DNA from: Chitinophaga ginsengisoli
GTDB lineage: Bacteria; Bacteroidota; Bacteroidia; Chitinophagales; Chitinophagaceae
Length of the DNA: 64,000 bases
Assembly: GCF_003014595.1 (NCBI RefSeq)
Contig: NZ_PYGK01000015.1
Location: forward strand, 124,001-188,000
Direction: 5' to 3'
The translations under genes were made by a program, and so were the position numbers. Position 1 is the first letter of the stretch, and each line of letters starts with the position of its first letter. This document shows positions 7,856 through 16,788 of this stretch, in pieces. Below the pieces are notes generated by a model that saw only the letters and a list, made by a program, of their open reading frames with translations, had not been told where the DNA came from and did no database searches.

Positions 7856-8050
7856 CAATGGCCTTTTTCTGCTTTTCGGATATAGCAGGGAGGGAATAAT
7901 AGAGACAAAACGAGCGGGAATAGGGGGAAATATTGGGTTAGGGATATGAGGGTGCGACCGGTGCCTGATGACCGGTATATTAGGCGTATTTGTGTATTGG
8001 GTGTATTAGGGTAGTATGATGGTGGTGTTGAGATATTCATTACCTGGGTG
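7856..8050. other. Intergenic remainder, nothing recognised
   Basis: About 195 bases between the repeat element and the stop of the hypothetical gene on the minus strand. It is G-rich on the plus strand with repeated GGGTATTAGGG-like words. No gene, promoter or terminator could be supported. Confidence 0.4.
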
Positions 8051-8905
8051 CTAGTCGCCGGGTAGTGGGATAAGGGAAACTGGGGTCTTGGGTGCAGGCT
8101 GCTTTAACGGAGCGGTATATGCAGGGATATTCCAGCACCTGGGCGTCTTGTTACGGAAATTCCTTCTGATGTGGCGGGGTGGCCTTACCGGAGGGATAAC
8201 GGAGATAATGTCCAGTGCATTGGCGGTTTTACTGTCTGAGTAATGCAGCTTGCCGTTTACCATGTAGGCTGAACGGACTTCCAGCAGGACTATGGTGAGT
8301 TCCTTACTACACTGGTCTATTGTGAGCGTGAAAGGGGACTGCTGTTCTCCTCGTGCGATAACGGCGGTATGGCTGGTGCTCAGTTGGGCCTTGTGCCGGG
8401 AAAAGTTCAGGGACAAGGCGATCGCTGTTATTGTGAAGTGCGTAACACCTGCGGGTATTTTCCGGGAATTGATCACTTTCTCTGATATGGAGATGGTGAT
8501 CTTTCCGGTATCGTCTTTTTCTATGAGCGGCGTGGCTGTAAGCAAATGACTGATGCCAGTGGTTTCGTTAAACTGAAAGCCTTTCAATGTATGCATATGT
8601 CCGATATTGGGTACGCGCTGACCACTACGGTTATACGTATCGGCATTGACAATGTTGATGAAGGTCGTATTCAGCCGGTTAACCAGGGTGTCACTTTTAT
8701 GCACTGGCAGGTATTGTCTGAGGGACTTGCGTACCAGGCAGGCACAATGGCTGGCCGTACCGAAATCGGTGGCTGCTTTTTTAGTAGCGATGGTCCGGTT
8801 TACGTGTTGGGGTCTTTCCCTGTAGTAATAGTTGTTACCCCTGCGATAGCCTATTTTATTTCCCAGTGGACCGGTAAACGGGAAAAGGCCTTTTTGTTTA
8901 CCCAT
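8051..8905 (-). CDS. Hypothetical protein
   Basis: A 284-aa protein from ATG 8905 (MGKQKGLFPFTGPLGNKIGY). The frame is open to 9040, but the first 45 residues of that extension read like leader. No catalytic motif, signal peptide or membrane segment is visible. The opening pattern GxxG-LGNKIGYRRGNNYY followed by a basic helix resembles small Bacteroidota proteins of the DUF6266 type (G...G.VG...G..W.G..), which is only a weak impression. The middle is beta-rich (ITISISEKVINS, HFTITAIALSLNF, PFTLTIDQC, LTIVLLEVRSAYMV). The last 45 residues are rich in Pro and Arg and may be disordered. It is transcribed away from the thioesterase gene. Function unknown. Confidence 0.65.
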   Translation of the reverse strand: MGKQKGLFPFTGPLGNKIGYRRGNNYYYRERPQHVNRTIATKKAATDFGTASHCACLVRKSLRQYLPVHKSDTLVNRLNTTFINIVNADTYNRSGQRVPNIGHMHTLKGFQFNETTGISHLLTATPLIEKDDTGKITISISEKVINSRKIPAGVTHFTITAIALSLNFSRHKAQLSTSHTAVIARGEQQSPFTLTIDQCSKELTIVLLEVRSAYMVNGKLHYSDSKTANALDIISVIPPVRPPRHIRRNFRNKTPRCWNIPAYTAPLKQPAPKTPVSLIPLPGD

Positions 8906-9012
8906 GATGGTGTATTTGAGATTACTGTAAGTTACTGAATATCTGTCAGAACCGTCGAATGTTAATGCACAATATATCCCCAGAATAGGGGATGGGCAAA
9001 TGCGAGAAATCA

Positions 9013-9038
9013 GCCGGGCAAAACTTATCTTTGCCGGC
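9013..9038 (+). promoter_or_regulatory. Promoter -7 box and overlapping dyad upstream of the thioesterase gene
   Basis: TATCTTTG at 9026-9033 matches the Bacteroidota -7 consensus TAnnTTTG and lies 25 bp before the start codon; no -33 TTTG is seen at the usual distance. The box is enclosed by a near-perfect dyad, GCCGG(G)CAAA at 9013-9022 and TTTGCCGGC at 9030-9038, which could be an operator or an early-transcript hairpin. Confidence 0.45.
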
Positions 9039-9058
9039 ATAAAAACTAAAGGTCACAC

Positions 9059-9487
9059 ATGGAATATTCAAAAATCTATACAGTAAAGGAAGAGCATATC
9101 GACGTACAGGGTATCATGGACGGGTTGTATTACCCTTTCTATATGGAATATTGCCGGCATGATTATATCAGGGAGGTATTGGGATTTGACTTCGCTGAGG
9201 AAGCGGCTAAGGGTATTCACATGGTATTGTCCCAGTATACTATCAAGTTCCTGCGCTCCCTGAAGAAAGATGACGAATTTACCGTGACCTGCGAGTTGTT
9301 TGCAGATGCAGCTGGTCAACCGAGACTGCATTTCAAACAATCCATCATTTTGAATGGTAAAGTAATGACCACTGCCGTGTTTACCGGTACCTGTGTAGCC
9401 GCAACCGGAGGAAGGCCTTATCTGCCAACGGGAATGACAGATAAATTGGTGGACGCACCAAAACTGGACGTTGCGACGTTAAAGTAA
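9059..9487 (+). CDS. Acyl-CoA thioesterase, 4HBT/hotdog fold (YbgC/FcbC-like)
   Basis: A 142-aa single-domain protein. The N-terminal pattern KEEHIDVQGIMDGLYYPFYMEYCRHDYI corresponds to the hotdog signature (Asp15 near the usual catalytic Asp position, then a long helix). Further strands follow: VLSQYTIKFLRSLKKDDEFTV and RLHFKQSIILNGKVMTTAVFTGTCVA. Members hydrolyse acyl-CoA or acyl-ACP thioesters in the cytoplasm as dimers or tetramers. Substrate unknown. The gene stands alone between a divergent hypothetical gene and a terminator. Its length is typical for the family. Confidence 0.9.
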   Translation: MEYSKIYTVKEEHIDVQGIMDGLYYPFYMEYCRHDYIREVLGFDFAEEAAKGIHMVLSQYTIKFLRSLKKDDEFTVTCELFADAAGQPRLHFKQSIILNGKVMTTAVFTGTCVAATGGRPYLPTGMTDKLVDAPKLDVATLK

Positions 9488-9512
9488 AAGTTGTTTAGTT
9501 ATATATTTAATT

Positions 9513-9545
9513 CTCCCGGATGGTGAAAGCTGTCCGGGAGTTCTT
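9513..9545 (+). terminator. Intrinsic terminator of the thioesterase gene
   Basis: Perfect 8-bp stem CTCCCGGA/TCCGGGAG (9513-9520 with 9533-9540) with a 12-nt loop, followed by TTCTT. Confidence 0.8.
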
Positions 9546-10080
9546 ATTAGGGAAAATAATGCTGCTTATGATGGTGCATTCATATTGAGTAAAGCGGACC
9601 TTGTTGATTTGTTCTGAGTATGTTAAGGTATTATAAATTTATTTTCATTGAAAACTTTGAAATATATATTTATGTATTTACTTTTGTTTTGTTCGTAATT
9701 GAATATAGTTCGCAGATAGTAAATAGCAGTTGTTTACCGACCTGAATATTGTTGTTGGCCATTTGTTATTTTGTGCTGTATGGTGGTTAATATAAAACGT
9801 TAAAGAATCCGATACCTATATGTAGAATTCTGTATCTAAGCTGTAACCCGACTGGTTTGTTGACCGGCTAGTAATTGGCAGGAACTAAGTCATCAGCGTT
9901 TTCTACTAAAGTTATTTACAATCGTTACAGGAATGTTATTTCTCTTGTTGGGACAAGGGCTGAAAAACATATCCCTGCAGTATAGATGTCTCCTTCCCGG
10001 GCACTATACGGGTGCCGCTTTACGGGCATAATGTCATTTGTCAGGATGTAATAAATACCTATTAAGATAAATACACTTCA
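9546..10080. other. Long AT-rich leader before the RHS trio
   Basis: About 535 bases without a credible gene. It holds the promoter candidate at 9656-9686, which would give a 5' leader of nearly 390 nt. No riboswitch fold that I can name is visible. Confidence 0.5.
9656..9686 (+). promoter_or_regulatory. Bacteroidota-type promoter for the RHS trio
   Basis: TTTG at 9656-9659 (-33 box) and TACTTTTG at 9679-9686 (TAnnTTTG, -7 box) with a 19-bp spacer, which matches the known sigma-ABfr consensus. It is the only good match in the 540-bp gap, but it lies 395 bp upstream of the first start codon. Confidence 0.45.
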
Positions 10081-13000
10081 ATGATAATTGAACTTGCTGC
10101 AAAGCAAAAGAGAAAGATTGCTTTCTTCATGCTGGCATTGCTCTATTTCGACGTGGTTATTCCCAGGAATGCACTGGGAGCACCTGTCCCCAATGTACAT
10201 TTTCCACACACGCGTCCGGTGCCTGTTATACGCCCGGACAAGGAAAAGGTGCCTGTAGTACCGGCTATTGTACCGGACAAGAAGCTACAGGGGGCTGCAC
10301 TGCGTCCGGATATCGGCGGACCTACGCAGCCTGAGAGTCAGGCGTTCCACTCCGTGAACAACGACAACATGGTTGATCTGTTCAGCGGAGATTTCACTTA
10401 TAATATACCATTGCTCGACGTAGGGGGATATCCGGTAGCTATCGGATACAACAGTGGTATCAGTATGGATGAGGAAGCGAGCTGGGTTGGATTGGGCTGG
10501 AATATCAATCCGGGTACGATCACCCGTAACCTGCGTGGTATACCGGATGACTTCAATGGTACCGATACCATTCAGAAGACTGCAACCATTAAGACGAATA
10601 AAACAGTAGGCATCACCGTTGGAGGTGATCTGGAAATTGCAGGTTTGCCCAAGATGAAGGAAAAGGGGGTGAGTGCAGGCATTGGCGCCAGTCTGGGTGT
10701 GACACATAATAATTACCGGGGCTTTGGTATTGAATCTGGTATGAATGCGAGTATTAACGTGGGGGCTAAGAGTATGGGGGCGCTGACATCCGGATTATCC
10801 TTTACCAATAGCTCGCAGGAGGGGATTACTGTCGGAACTTCACTGTCTCTGCAGATGGGAAATAAAGAGGCTATTGAGAGCCAGAGCAGTCCTGCGGGAA
10901 GTATTACTGTTGGTTTAGCTGCTAATACCAGGTCTGGTCTGAAAGCATTACAGCTGTCGTCTGGCATGAGACAATATGGTAAAGCCATTAAGAATAATCC
11001 TGATAAGCATACCAGCATAGGGACTTCAGTTTTTTCTTCTGAGATCTCTTTTGCGCATCCATCCTTCACGCCGACAATTACCCTGCCTTATACCAGTTCA
11101 CTGATCAGTGTGACTGCCAAATTAGGAGTTACTACCAAGGTGCTTGACGGGCACATTTTCGCAAGTGGTTATGTGTCTAAACAGGGGATTGAACCGGAGG
11201 ACCGACATATGGCGATACCTGCTTATGGTTACCTGAACTATCAGAATGCTGATCCGTCAGGAGGGGCCTTGCTGGACTTTAACCGTGAGAAGGAGATGGT
11301 GTACCGTGAGAAACCTGCCGTGCCTAATATCGCCATTCCTTCTTATACCTATGACGTGTTTTCGATGTCTGGTGAGGGAACCGGTGGTATGTTCCGTGCT
11401 TACAGAGGAGATATTGGTTATGTATATGACCATCGGATGAAGACGAAAGATAAGTCGGGCAGATTCAGCGGGGACCTGGCTGTTGGTGACCTCGTGCACT
11501 GGGGCGTGGATCTGAATGTGAACAGGTCAAATACCGAGAGTGGTCCGTGGAAGAACATGAACCCACTGGCGGCAACGCTTGGGTTCAGGAAATCGAACAA
11601 ACAGTTTGAAGCGGCCTATTTCTGGAATCCCGGAGAGAAGTCGGTGAATGCCAAAGCCTTCTATGATAATATTGGTGGTGATGATGTAGTGGCTGTTAAC
11701 CTGTACCAGGCAAACAGCAGTAGTCCTTTTATTACAACGACGAATGTGCTTAACCGTTATGTGAATAAGCAGCAGGTAGGACAGACCGTTTTGATGCCTG
11801 ATAATGTGTATAAGAAAGTAAGGGATAAACGTACGCAGGTTATTTCCTACCTGACAGCTGATGAGGCGTCTGTTGCGGGATTGTCAAAGTATATAGATAA
11901 CTACCGGATCAATTCCTATGGCGCGAATAATTGTGACATGGAATTCCCTTCAGAGCTGGATTCCAGCAGGCATGGTTTACTGGGAGAATATTATGCGGGA
12001 CATGACTTTCAGCAGTTCCTGTTCTCCAAGGTAGATACCATGGTCAATTATCTGAACGTGAACGACTTTAATGTTGGCAAACCTGCCAATGCGCCCGCCG
12101 TAAGTCGTGATTTTTCTATCCGCTGGACGGGAAGGCTGAAAGCGGATGTTACCGGCACCTACAAGATGGTAACGCATTCAGACGATGGTGTGAGACTATA
12201 TATTAATGACTCCCTGTTCATCAATCGCTGGAACGACCATGGCATAAAACCAGATACGGCTACAGTTAATATGGTAGCCGGTGAATTATATAATATCCGG
12301 CTGGAATATTATCAGGCAAAGAAGAAGATCGCCATGCAGTTCCGCTGGATGTATGCGGGCCTGCCGCTATTGCCAATTGGCAGTAGGAACTTTTACCTGA
12401 TGCCTTCAAAAGATACGTTCACTGTTGGCAACGGTGACCTGTCGAGGGAAAAGCGGATCAACGATTTCAGGAAGAAGAATCATATATCAGAGATCAGCGT
12501 ATTAAATGGTGATGGCCGCAGATATGTGTATGGTATTCCTGTTTATAACCTGAAGCAGAAGGATGTAACTTTTTCTGTTAATCCGGCGGGAGGGAACAGT
12601 AAGGATGGTCTGGTGAAATATACACCGGGCCTGGATAATACAGTCGATAACGACAAGGGGAATGATCATTATTTCAACAAAGAGGAAGTACCTGCTTACG
12701 CGCACTCATTCCTGTTGACAGGATTACTTTCTCCTGATTACGTTGACCTGACGGGAGATGGTATCTCTGATGATGACAGGGGAGATGCGGTTAAGTTTAA
12801 CTATTCGAAGATTGCAGGAATTAAGAATCCGTATAAATGGCGTACGCCTTATAGCGACAGTGCTGTTTATAATGAAGGGTTGAAGACAGATAACCGGGAT
12901 GACAAGGGCAGTTATGTATATGGAGAGAAAGAGCTGTGGTATCTCAATTCCATCGAGTCCAAAAATATGATCGCTACGTTTAAACTAAGCAACCGTGATG

Positions 13001-16000
13001 ATCAGCCATCTATGGATGAAAATGGGGTGACTGCTCCTGCCAAAGTGTTGAAGAAACTTGAGGAGATCAATTTGTATGTGAAGGCTGATTACCGGAGAGA
13101 TCCGCTGAAGGCAAGGCCGGTGAAGACGATCCATTTTGAATATAACTATGAGCTTTGTCCGGGGATAAAAGGAAGCGTCGGTGGGAAGCTGACTTTAAAG
13201 CGGATCTGGTTTACTTATAATGGTAATAATAAGGCGCAGCGTAATCCATATGTGTTCAACTATAACGGCCATAATCCGGCTTATAGTGGCAAATCATTTG
13301 ATAGGTGGGGTAATTATAAAGATCCGCTGCAGAACCCAGGATCATCCGCAGGAAACCTGATCACTAATGCTGAATATCCTTATGCATTGCAGGATAGCGC
13401 CCTGGCTGCAAAGAATGCGGCTGCATGGACGCTCGATTCTATCGTATTGCCGTCAGGTGGAAGGGTGAAAGTGGACTATGAAAGTGATGACTATGCTTAT
13501 GTGCAGAACAGACGTGCTGCGCAGCTATTCAAGATTGCAGGGTTGTCTGGCGATGTGCCTAAAACGCTTTCAGACCTGGACAGAAAACTGTATGGTGGTC
13601 TGAAGGATTACTTATATGTGTCAGTGAATATATCCAAGCCGGTTAGCAGTAATGCTGATCTATATGCCCGTTATCTTGAAGGAATAGATACTTTATTCTT
13701 CCGGTTAAATGTGAAGATGCCGGGAGATAAGTTCGGTAACGGTAATGAATATGTGTCCTGTTATGCCAATATGGAACCGGGCACTTTTGGGTTCTATAAT
13801 AATGGACAGACCATCTGGTTAAAATTAAAAGCGATTAATCAGTCGGGCGAGACAGACAAATTGTTAAGCGTGTACAGTCCGCTGGCGAAAGCAAGTACAC
13901 AGTTCCTCCGTTTGAATCTGCCATCGAAGGCTTATCCGGGATCGGATGTAGGAGATGACATAGATTTCGGGGATGCGGTGAAAGTATTGTTATCGCAGGC
14001 AGATAACGTGCTCAATATGTTCGCTTCCTATGATAATACAGCCAGGATAAAGGGATGGGCGAATCAGATAGATACTGCACGTTCATTTGTACGGCTGAAC
14101 AATCCTTATTATAAGAAGTATGGCGGAGGTTTGCGTGTAAAGAGGGTGCGTACTTATGACCACTGGAACGCGATGACCAAACAACGGGAGTCTGTGTATG
14201 GTGAGGAATATCAGTATACTACTACACGTACAGTGAATGGCAAAGAGGAAGTGATCAGTAGTGGGGTGGCTACTTTTGAGCCATCCATAGGAGGAGAAGA
14301 GAACCCATGGCGGTTGCCGATTGCGTATAAGGAGCAGGTAGCTGCATTAGCGCCTATTGCTGTCGGTTATTCGGAAAAGCCATTGGGTGAGACTTTCTAT
14401 CCATCTCCATCAGTTGGTTACAGCAAGGTAAGAGTAAGAACGATCCATGCGAAGAATGTACGTTCTGCCAATGGATTTGAGGAGACTTGTTTTTATACCA
14501 GTTATGATTTCCCTACGCTGACGGACATGACGCTACTGGCGGATAGTAAAAAGCGCTATAAACCAGCGTTGAGCAATTTTCTGCGTATCAATGCCTGTCA
14601 TTTCGTGGCGGTGAGCCAGGGCTTCAAGATTGAGCTGAATGATATGAATGGAAAGCTGCGTTCTACATCGAGCTTTTCTGAATCTAATCCTCAGGCGCCT
14701 TTTTCCTATACAGAGAATTTTTATAAGGTCGATAACCAGAACGATCCTGTTAAGCACCTTAATAATACAGTAATGGCCATCGATGAGCAGGGCGTTATTG
14801 ATAGCGTTGCTTCCATCGGAAAGGACATTGAGCTGATGATGGATATGCGTGAGCAGCGTTCTGTTACCAATGCGCTGAACCTTAACCTGAATGGTGACAA
14901 CTTCACCTTCCCATTCCCGCCCATCTTCCTGTTGCCAACGCTGTGGAACCTCGCGCAACGTGAGGAAACCAAGTTCCAGTCAGTCGGTGCGACGAAGATC
15001 ATCAATCGTCACGGGATACTGGATAGTGTCGTTGTGGTGGATAAGGGTAGCAGGGTCAGTACCAAAAATATGTTGTTTGATGCAGAGACGGGAGAGCCGG
15101 TGCTTAGCCGTACTTATAATGAATATGATGATCCGGTATATAATTTCAGTATGCCGGCAGCTTGGGTTTATAACGGTATGAGCGGGGCTTACAAGAATAT
15201 CAATACCCTGCTCCGCAATGTTTATATGAACCAGGGCAAGATCGTGAAGGGGCTTGATACGCTGGTTACAGCAGCAGACTATTTCACTGCGGGAGATGAG
15301 ATCCTGATCGGCTCCAAACAAAAGACGGGCGGCTCTGACTGTTTCCCTGAGATAGCGACGTTTGCGGCAACAACGGTGTTGTATGCGGTGGACGCCAATG
15401 CACAGACAGAAGGTGCTACACCTGATATTTATTTTGTAGATCGTGATGGTGTGCCTTTCACGGGGAATGATATATCGATGAAGGTGATCCGTTCCGGAAG
15501 AAGGAATATGAATACCGAAGCCGGAGAGTTTGTTTCCCTGGGCAATCCGTTGGTAAGAAATGCATCAGGGTACGCTTTAGTGCTGGATAATAACAGGACA
15601 TTATCTTCCAGTGTGACCACGTTTGGTCAGTTCTGGAAAGTGGAGGACCAGCTGAAGGCGCAAACGGTAATGAATTGTGTACCGAAAACTTATGCTGAAT
15701 ATGCGGGGAATCAATGCGGTACTTTCTATTACTCAAATACGGAAACCAGTCAGTTCTTCCAGCGTAGCAATTGTGGCCGGGGCTATGTACCTGGAGCGGC
15801 GGTAAAATACATTGTACCTGCGGGCAGCTATGCTTCGGATGTCAGTCAGGCGGATGCGGATGCAAAGGCAGCTGCTGATCTGGCATTGAACGGGCAGGAC
15901 TATGCTGATATGAATGGCACCTGTATTCCATATTACTACAGCGCGGGTATAGATAAAGATTATACAAAGAATAACTGTGGTGTTGGAGGAGTTGGTAGTG

Positions 16001-16746
16001 TAGTGCCTTATCATCATCCGGCGGGGACAGATTCTTCGCTGGTGAGCCAGGCACAGGCTGACAGTCTTGCCATGATCAAGGCGAATATAGCTGGTCTGGC
16101 GAATGCCAATGCGAAAGGTAGCTGTACTTATTATAATAGCCTCATAACAGACTCCATCAGAAAGAATGATTGTCCGGTAGGTATGCAGGGTAGCCTTGTT
16201 GCGGTGACAATACCTGCGGGTTTGTTTACCTCTTCTGTTAGTCAGGCGGATGCCAATACAAAGGCCCGCGCTACGGGTCAGGATACTGCGAATGCGAAAG
16301 GCCAGTGTATCTCGCCTGCATTGCAAGGCTCAATTAACTGGGGTTGTACGGATGTGGGTTGTACCCAACAGGGAGGAACCACACTGACCTTTACTTTCCC
16401 TACGCCAACTACTACAGCGGTAACCTTGTTGGTAGGCCATGTACATAACAGTGTAAATGGACTGTTCTACCAGGGAAGTGATCTGTTTACACCACCAGCA
16501 GGTGCGAAAGCTTGGGGACTCAGTCCCAATGTTCCTTCTATCGTTAGGATACCTGCGGGAGTGACCACCTATACTGCAGGTCCTATTATTTATCAGCAGG
16601 GATTTGAAGGAGATATTCTTCACTCATGGACTTGTCAATCCTGTCAGGGACCGCCGGTATCGCTGTATGTAAAGTCGATCACCAGTGGTGTGACCACCAA
16701 CTTTACGCTGACGAATCCAAACGTGAATATATATAACCTGAAGTAG
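10081..16746 (+). CDS. Giant RHS-system surface protein with PA14 domain and DUF5977-like repeats
   Basis: A 2221-aa protein beginning with a basic, hydrophobic signal sequence (MIIELAAKQKRKIAFFMLAL...). Residues about 90-160 hold the SpvB/RHS-like Bacteroidota opening (NMVDLFSGDFTYNIPLLDV, EASWVGLGWNINPGTI). A PA14 domain (carbohydrate-binding beta-barrel) covers about 630-775 (GLLGEYYAGHDF, GTYKMVTHSDDGVRLYIND). A long RHS-accessory region follows, and near residues 1870-2085 there are three DUF5977-like repeats of about 65 aa, each with a NCG/DCP start, VPAGxxxSxVSQADA and a closing GTC/GSC/GQC. It is first of three genes with short gaps (42 and 26 bp). Such proteins are thought to form export or shell components of a cell-surface RHS machine; this is inference. 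No T9SS sorting domain was found at its C-terminus. Confidence 0.85.
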   Translation: MIIELAAKQKRKIAFFMLALLYFDVVIPRNALGAPVPNVHFPHTRPVPVIRPDKEKVPVVPAIVPDKKLQGAALRPDIGGPTQPESQAFHSVNNDNMVDLFSGDFTYNIPLLDVGGYPVAIGYNSGISMDEEASWVGLGWNINPGTITRNLRGIPDDFNGTDTIQKTATIKTNKTVGITVGGDLEIAGLPKMKEKGVSAGIGASLGVTHNNYRGFGIESGMNASINVGAKSMGALTSGLSFTNSSQEGITVGTSLSLQMGNKEAIESQSSPAGSITVGLAANTRSGLKALQLSSGMRQYGKAIKNNPDKHTSIGTSVFSSEISFAHPSFTPTITLPYTSSLISVTAKLGVTTKVLDGHIFASGYVSKQGIEPEDRHMAIPAYGYLNYQNADPSGGALLDFNREKEMVYREKPAVPNIAIPSYTYDVFSMSGEGTGGMFRAYRGDIGYVYDHRMKTKDKSGRFSGDLAVGDLVHWGVDLNVNRSNTESGPWKNMNPLAATLGFRKSNKQFEAAYFWNPGEKSVNAKAFYDNIGGDDVVAVNLYQANSSSPFITTTNVLNRYVNKQQVGQTVLMPDNVYKKVRDKRTQVISYLTADEASVAGLSKYIDNYRINSYGANNCDMEFPSELDSSRHGLLGEYYAGHDFQQFLFSKVDTMVNYLNVNDFNVGKPANAPAVSRDFSIRWTGRLKADVTGTYKMVTHSDDGVRLYINDSLFINRWNDHGIKPDTATVNMVAGELYNIRLEYYQAKKKIAMQFRWMYAGLPLLPIGSRNFYLMPSKDTFTVGNGDLSREKRINDFRKKNHISEISVLNGDGRRYVYGIPVYNLKQKDVTFSVNPAGGNSKDGLVKYTPGLDNTVDNDKGNDHYFNKEEVPAYAHSFLLTGLLSPDYVDLTGDGISDDDRGDAVKFNYSKIAGIKNPYKWRTPYSDSAVYNEGLKTDNRDDKGSYVYGEKELWYLNSIESKNMIATFKLSNRDDQPSMDENGVTAPAKVLKKLEEINLYVKADYRRDPLKARPVKTIHFEYNYELCPGIKGSVGGKLTLKRIWFTYNGNNKAQRNPYVFNYNGHNPAYSGKSFDRWGNYKDPLQNPGSSAGNLITNAEYPYALQDSALAAKNAAAWTLDSIVLPSGGRVKVDYESDDYAYVQNRRAAQLFKIAGLSGDVPKTLSDLDRKLYGGLKDYLYVSVNISKPVSSNADLYARYLEGIDTLFFRLNVKMPGDKFGNGNEYVSCYANMEPGTFGFYNNGQTIWLKLKAINQSGETDKLLSVYSPLAKASTQFLRLNLPSKAYPGSDVGDDIDFGDAVKVLLSQADNVLNMFASYDNTARIKGWANQIDTARSFVRLNNPYYKKYGGGLRVKRVRTYDHWNAMTKQRESVYGEEYQYTTTRTVNGKEEVISSGVATFEPSIGGEENPWRLPIAYKEQVAALAPIAVGYSEKPLGETFYPSPSVGYSKVRVRTIHAKNVRSANGFEETCFYTSYDFPTLTDMTLLADSKKRYKPALSNFLRINACHFVAVSQGFKIELNDMNGKLRSTSSFSESNPQAPFSYTENFYKVDNQNDPVKHLNNTVMAIDEQGVIDSVASIGKDIELMMDMREQRSVTNALNLNLNGDNFTFPFPPIFLLPTLWNLAQREETKFQSVGATKIINRHGILDSVVVVDKGSRVSTKNMLFDAETGEPVLSRTYNEYDDPVYNFSMPAAWVYNGMSGAYKNINTLLRNVYMNQGKIVKGLDTLVTAADYFTAGDEILIGSKQKTGGSDCFPEIATFAATTVLYAVDANAQTEGATPDIYFVDRDGVPFTGNDISMKVIRSGRRNMNTEAGEFVSLGNPLVRNASGYALVLDNNRTLSSSVTTFGQFWKVEDQLKAQTVMNCVPKTYAEYAGNQCGTFYYSNTETSQFFQRSNCGRGYVPGAAVKYIVPAGSYASDVSQADADAKAAADLALNGQDYADMNGTCIPYYYSAGIDKDYTKNNCGVGGVGSVVPYHHPAGTDSSLVSQAQADSLAMIKANIAGLANANAKGSCTYYNSLITDSIRKNDCPVGMQGSLVAVTIPAGLFTSSVSQADANTKARATGQDTANAKGQCISPALQGSINWGCTDVGCTQQGGTTLTFTFPTPTTTAVTLLVGHVHNSVNGLFYQGSDLFTPPAGAKAWGLSPNVPSIVRIPAGVTTYTAGPIIYQQGFEGDILHSWTCQSCQGPPVSLYVKSITSGVTTNFTLTNPNVNIYNLK

Positions 16747-16788
16747 TGACTTCTTTTACCAGATGTTCTATTAACGAGTTGAGTCAAT

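Noticed and set aside
7392..7949. Open frames of 185 aa (plus) and 78 aa (minus) in the inverted-repeat region
   Set aside because: They share a peptide only because the arms are the same DNA in opposite directions; the rest has no coding character.
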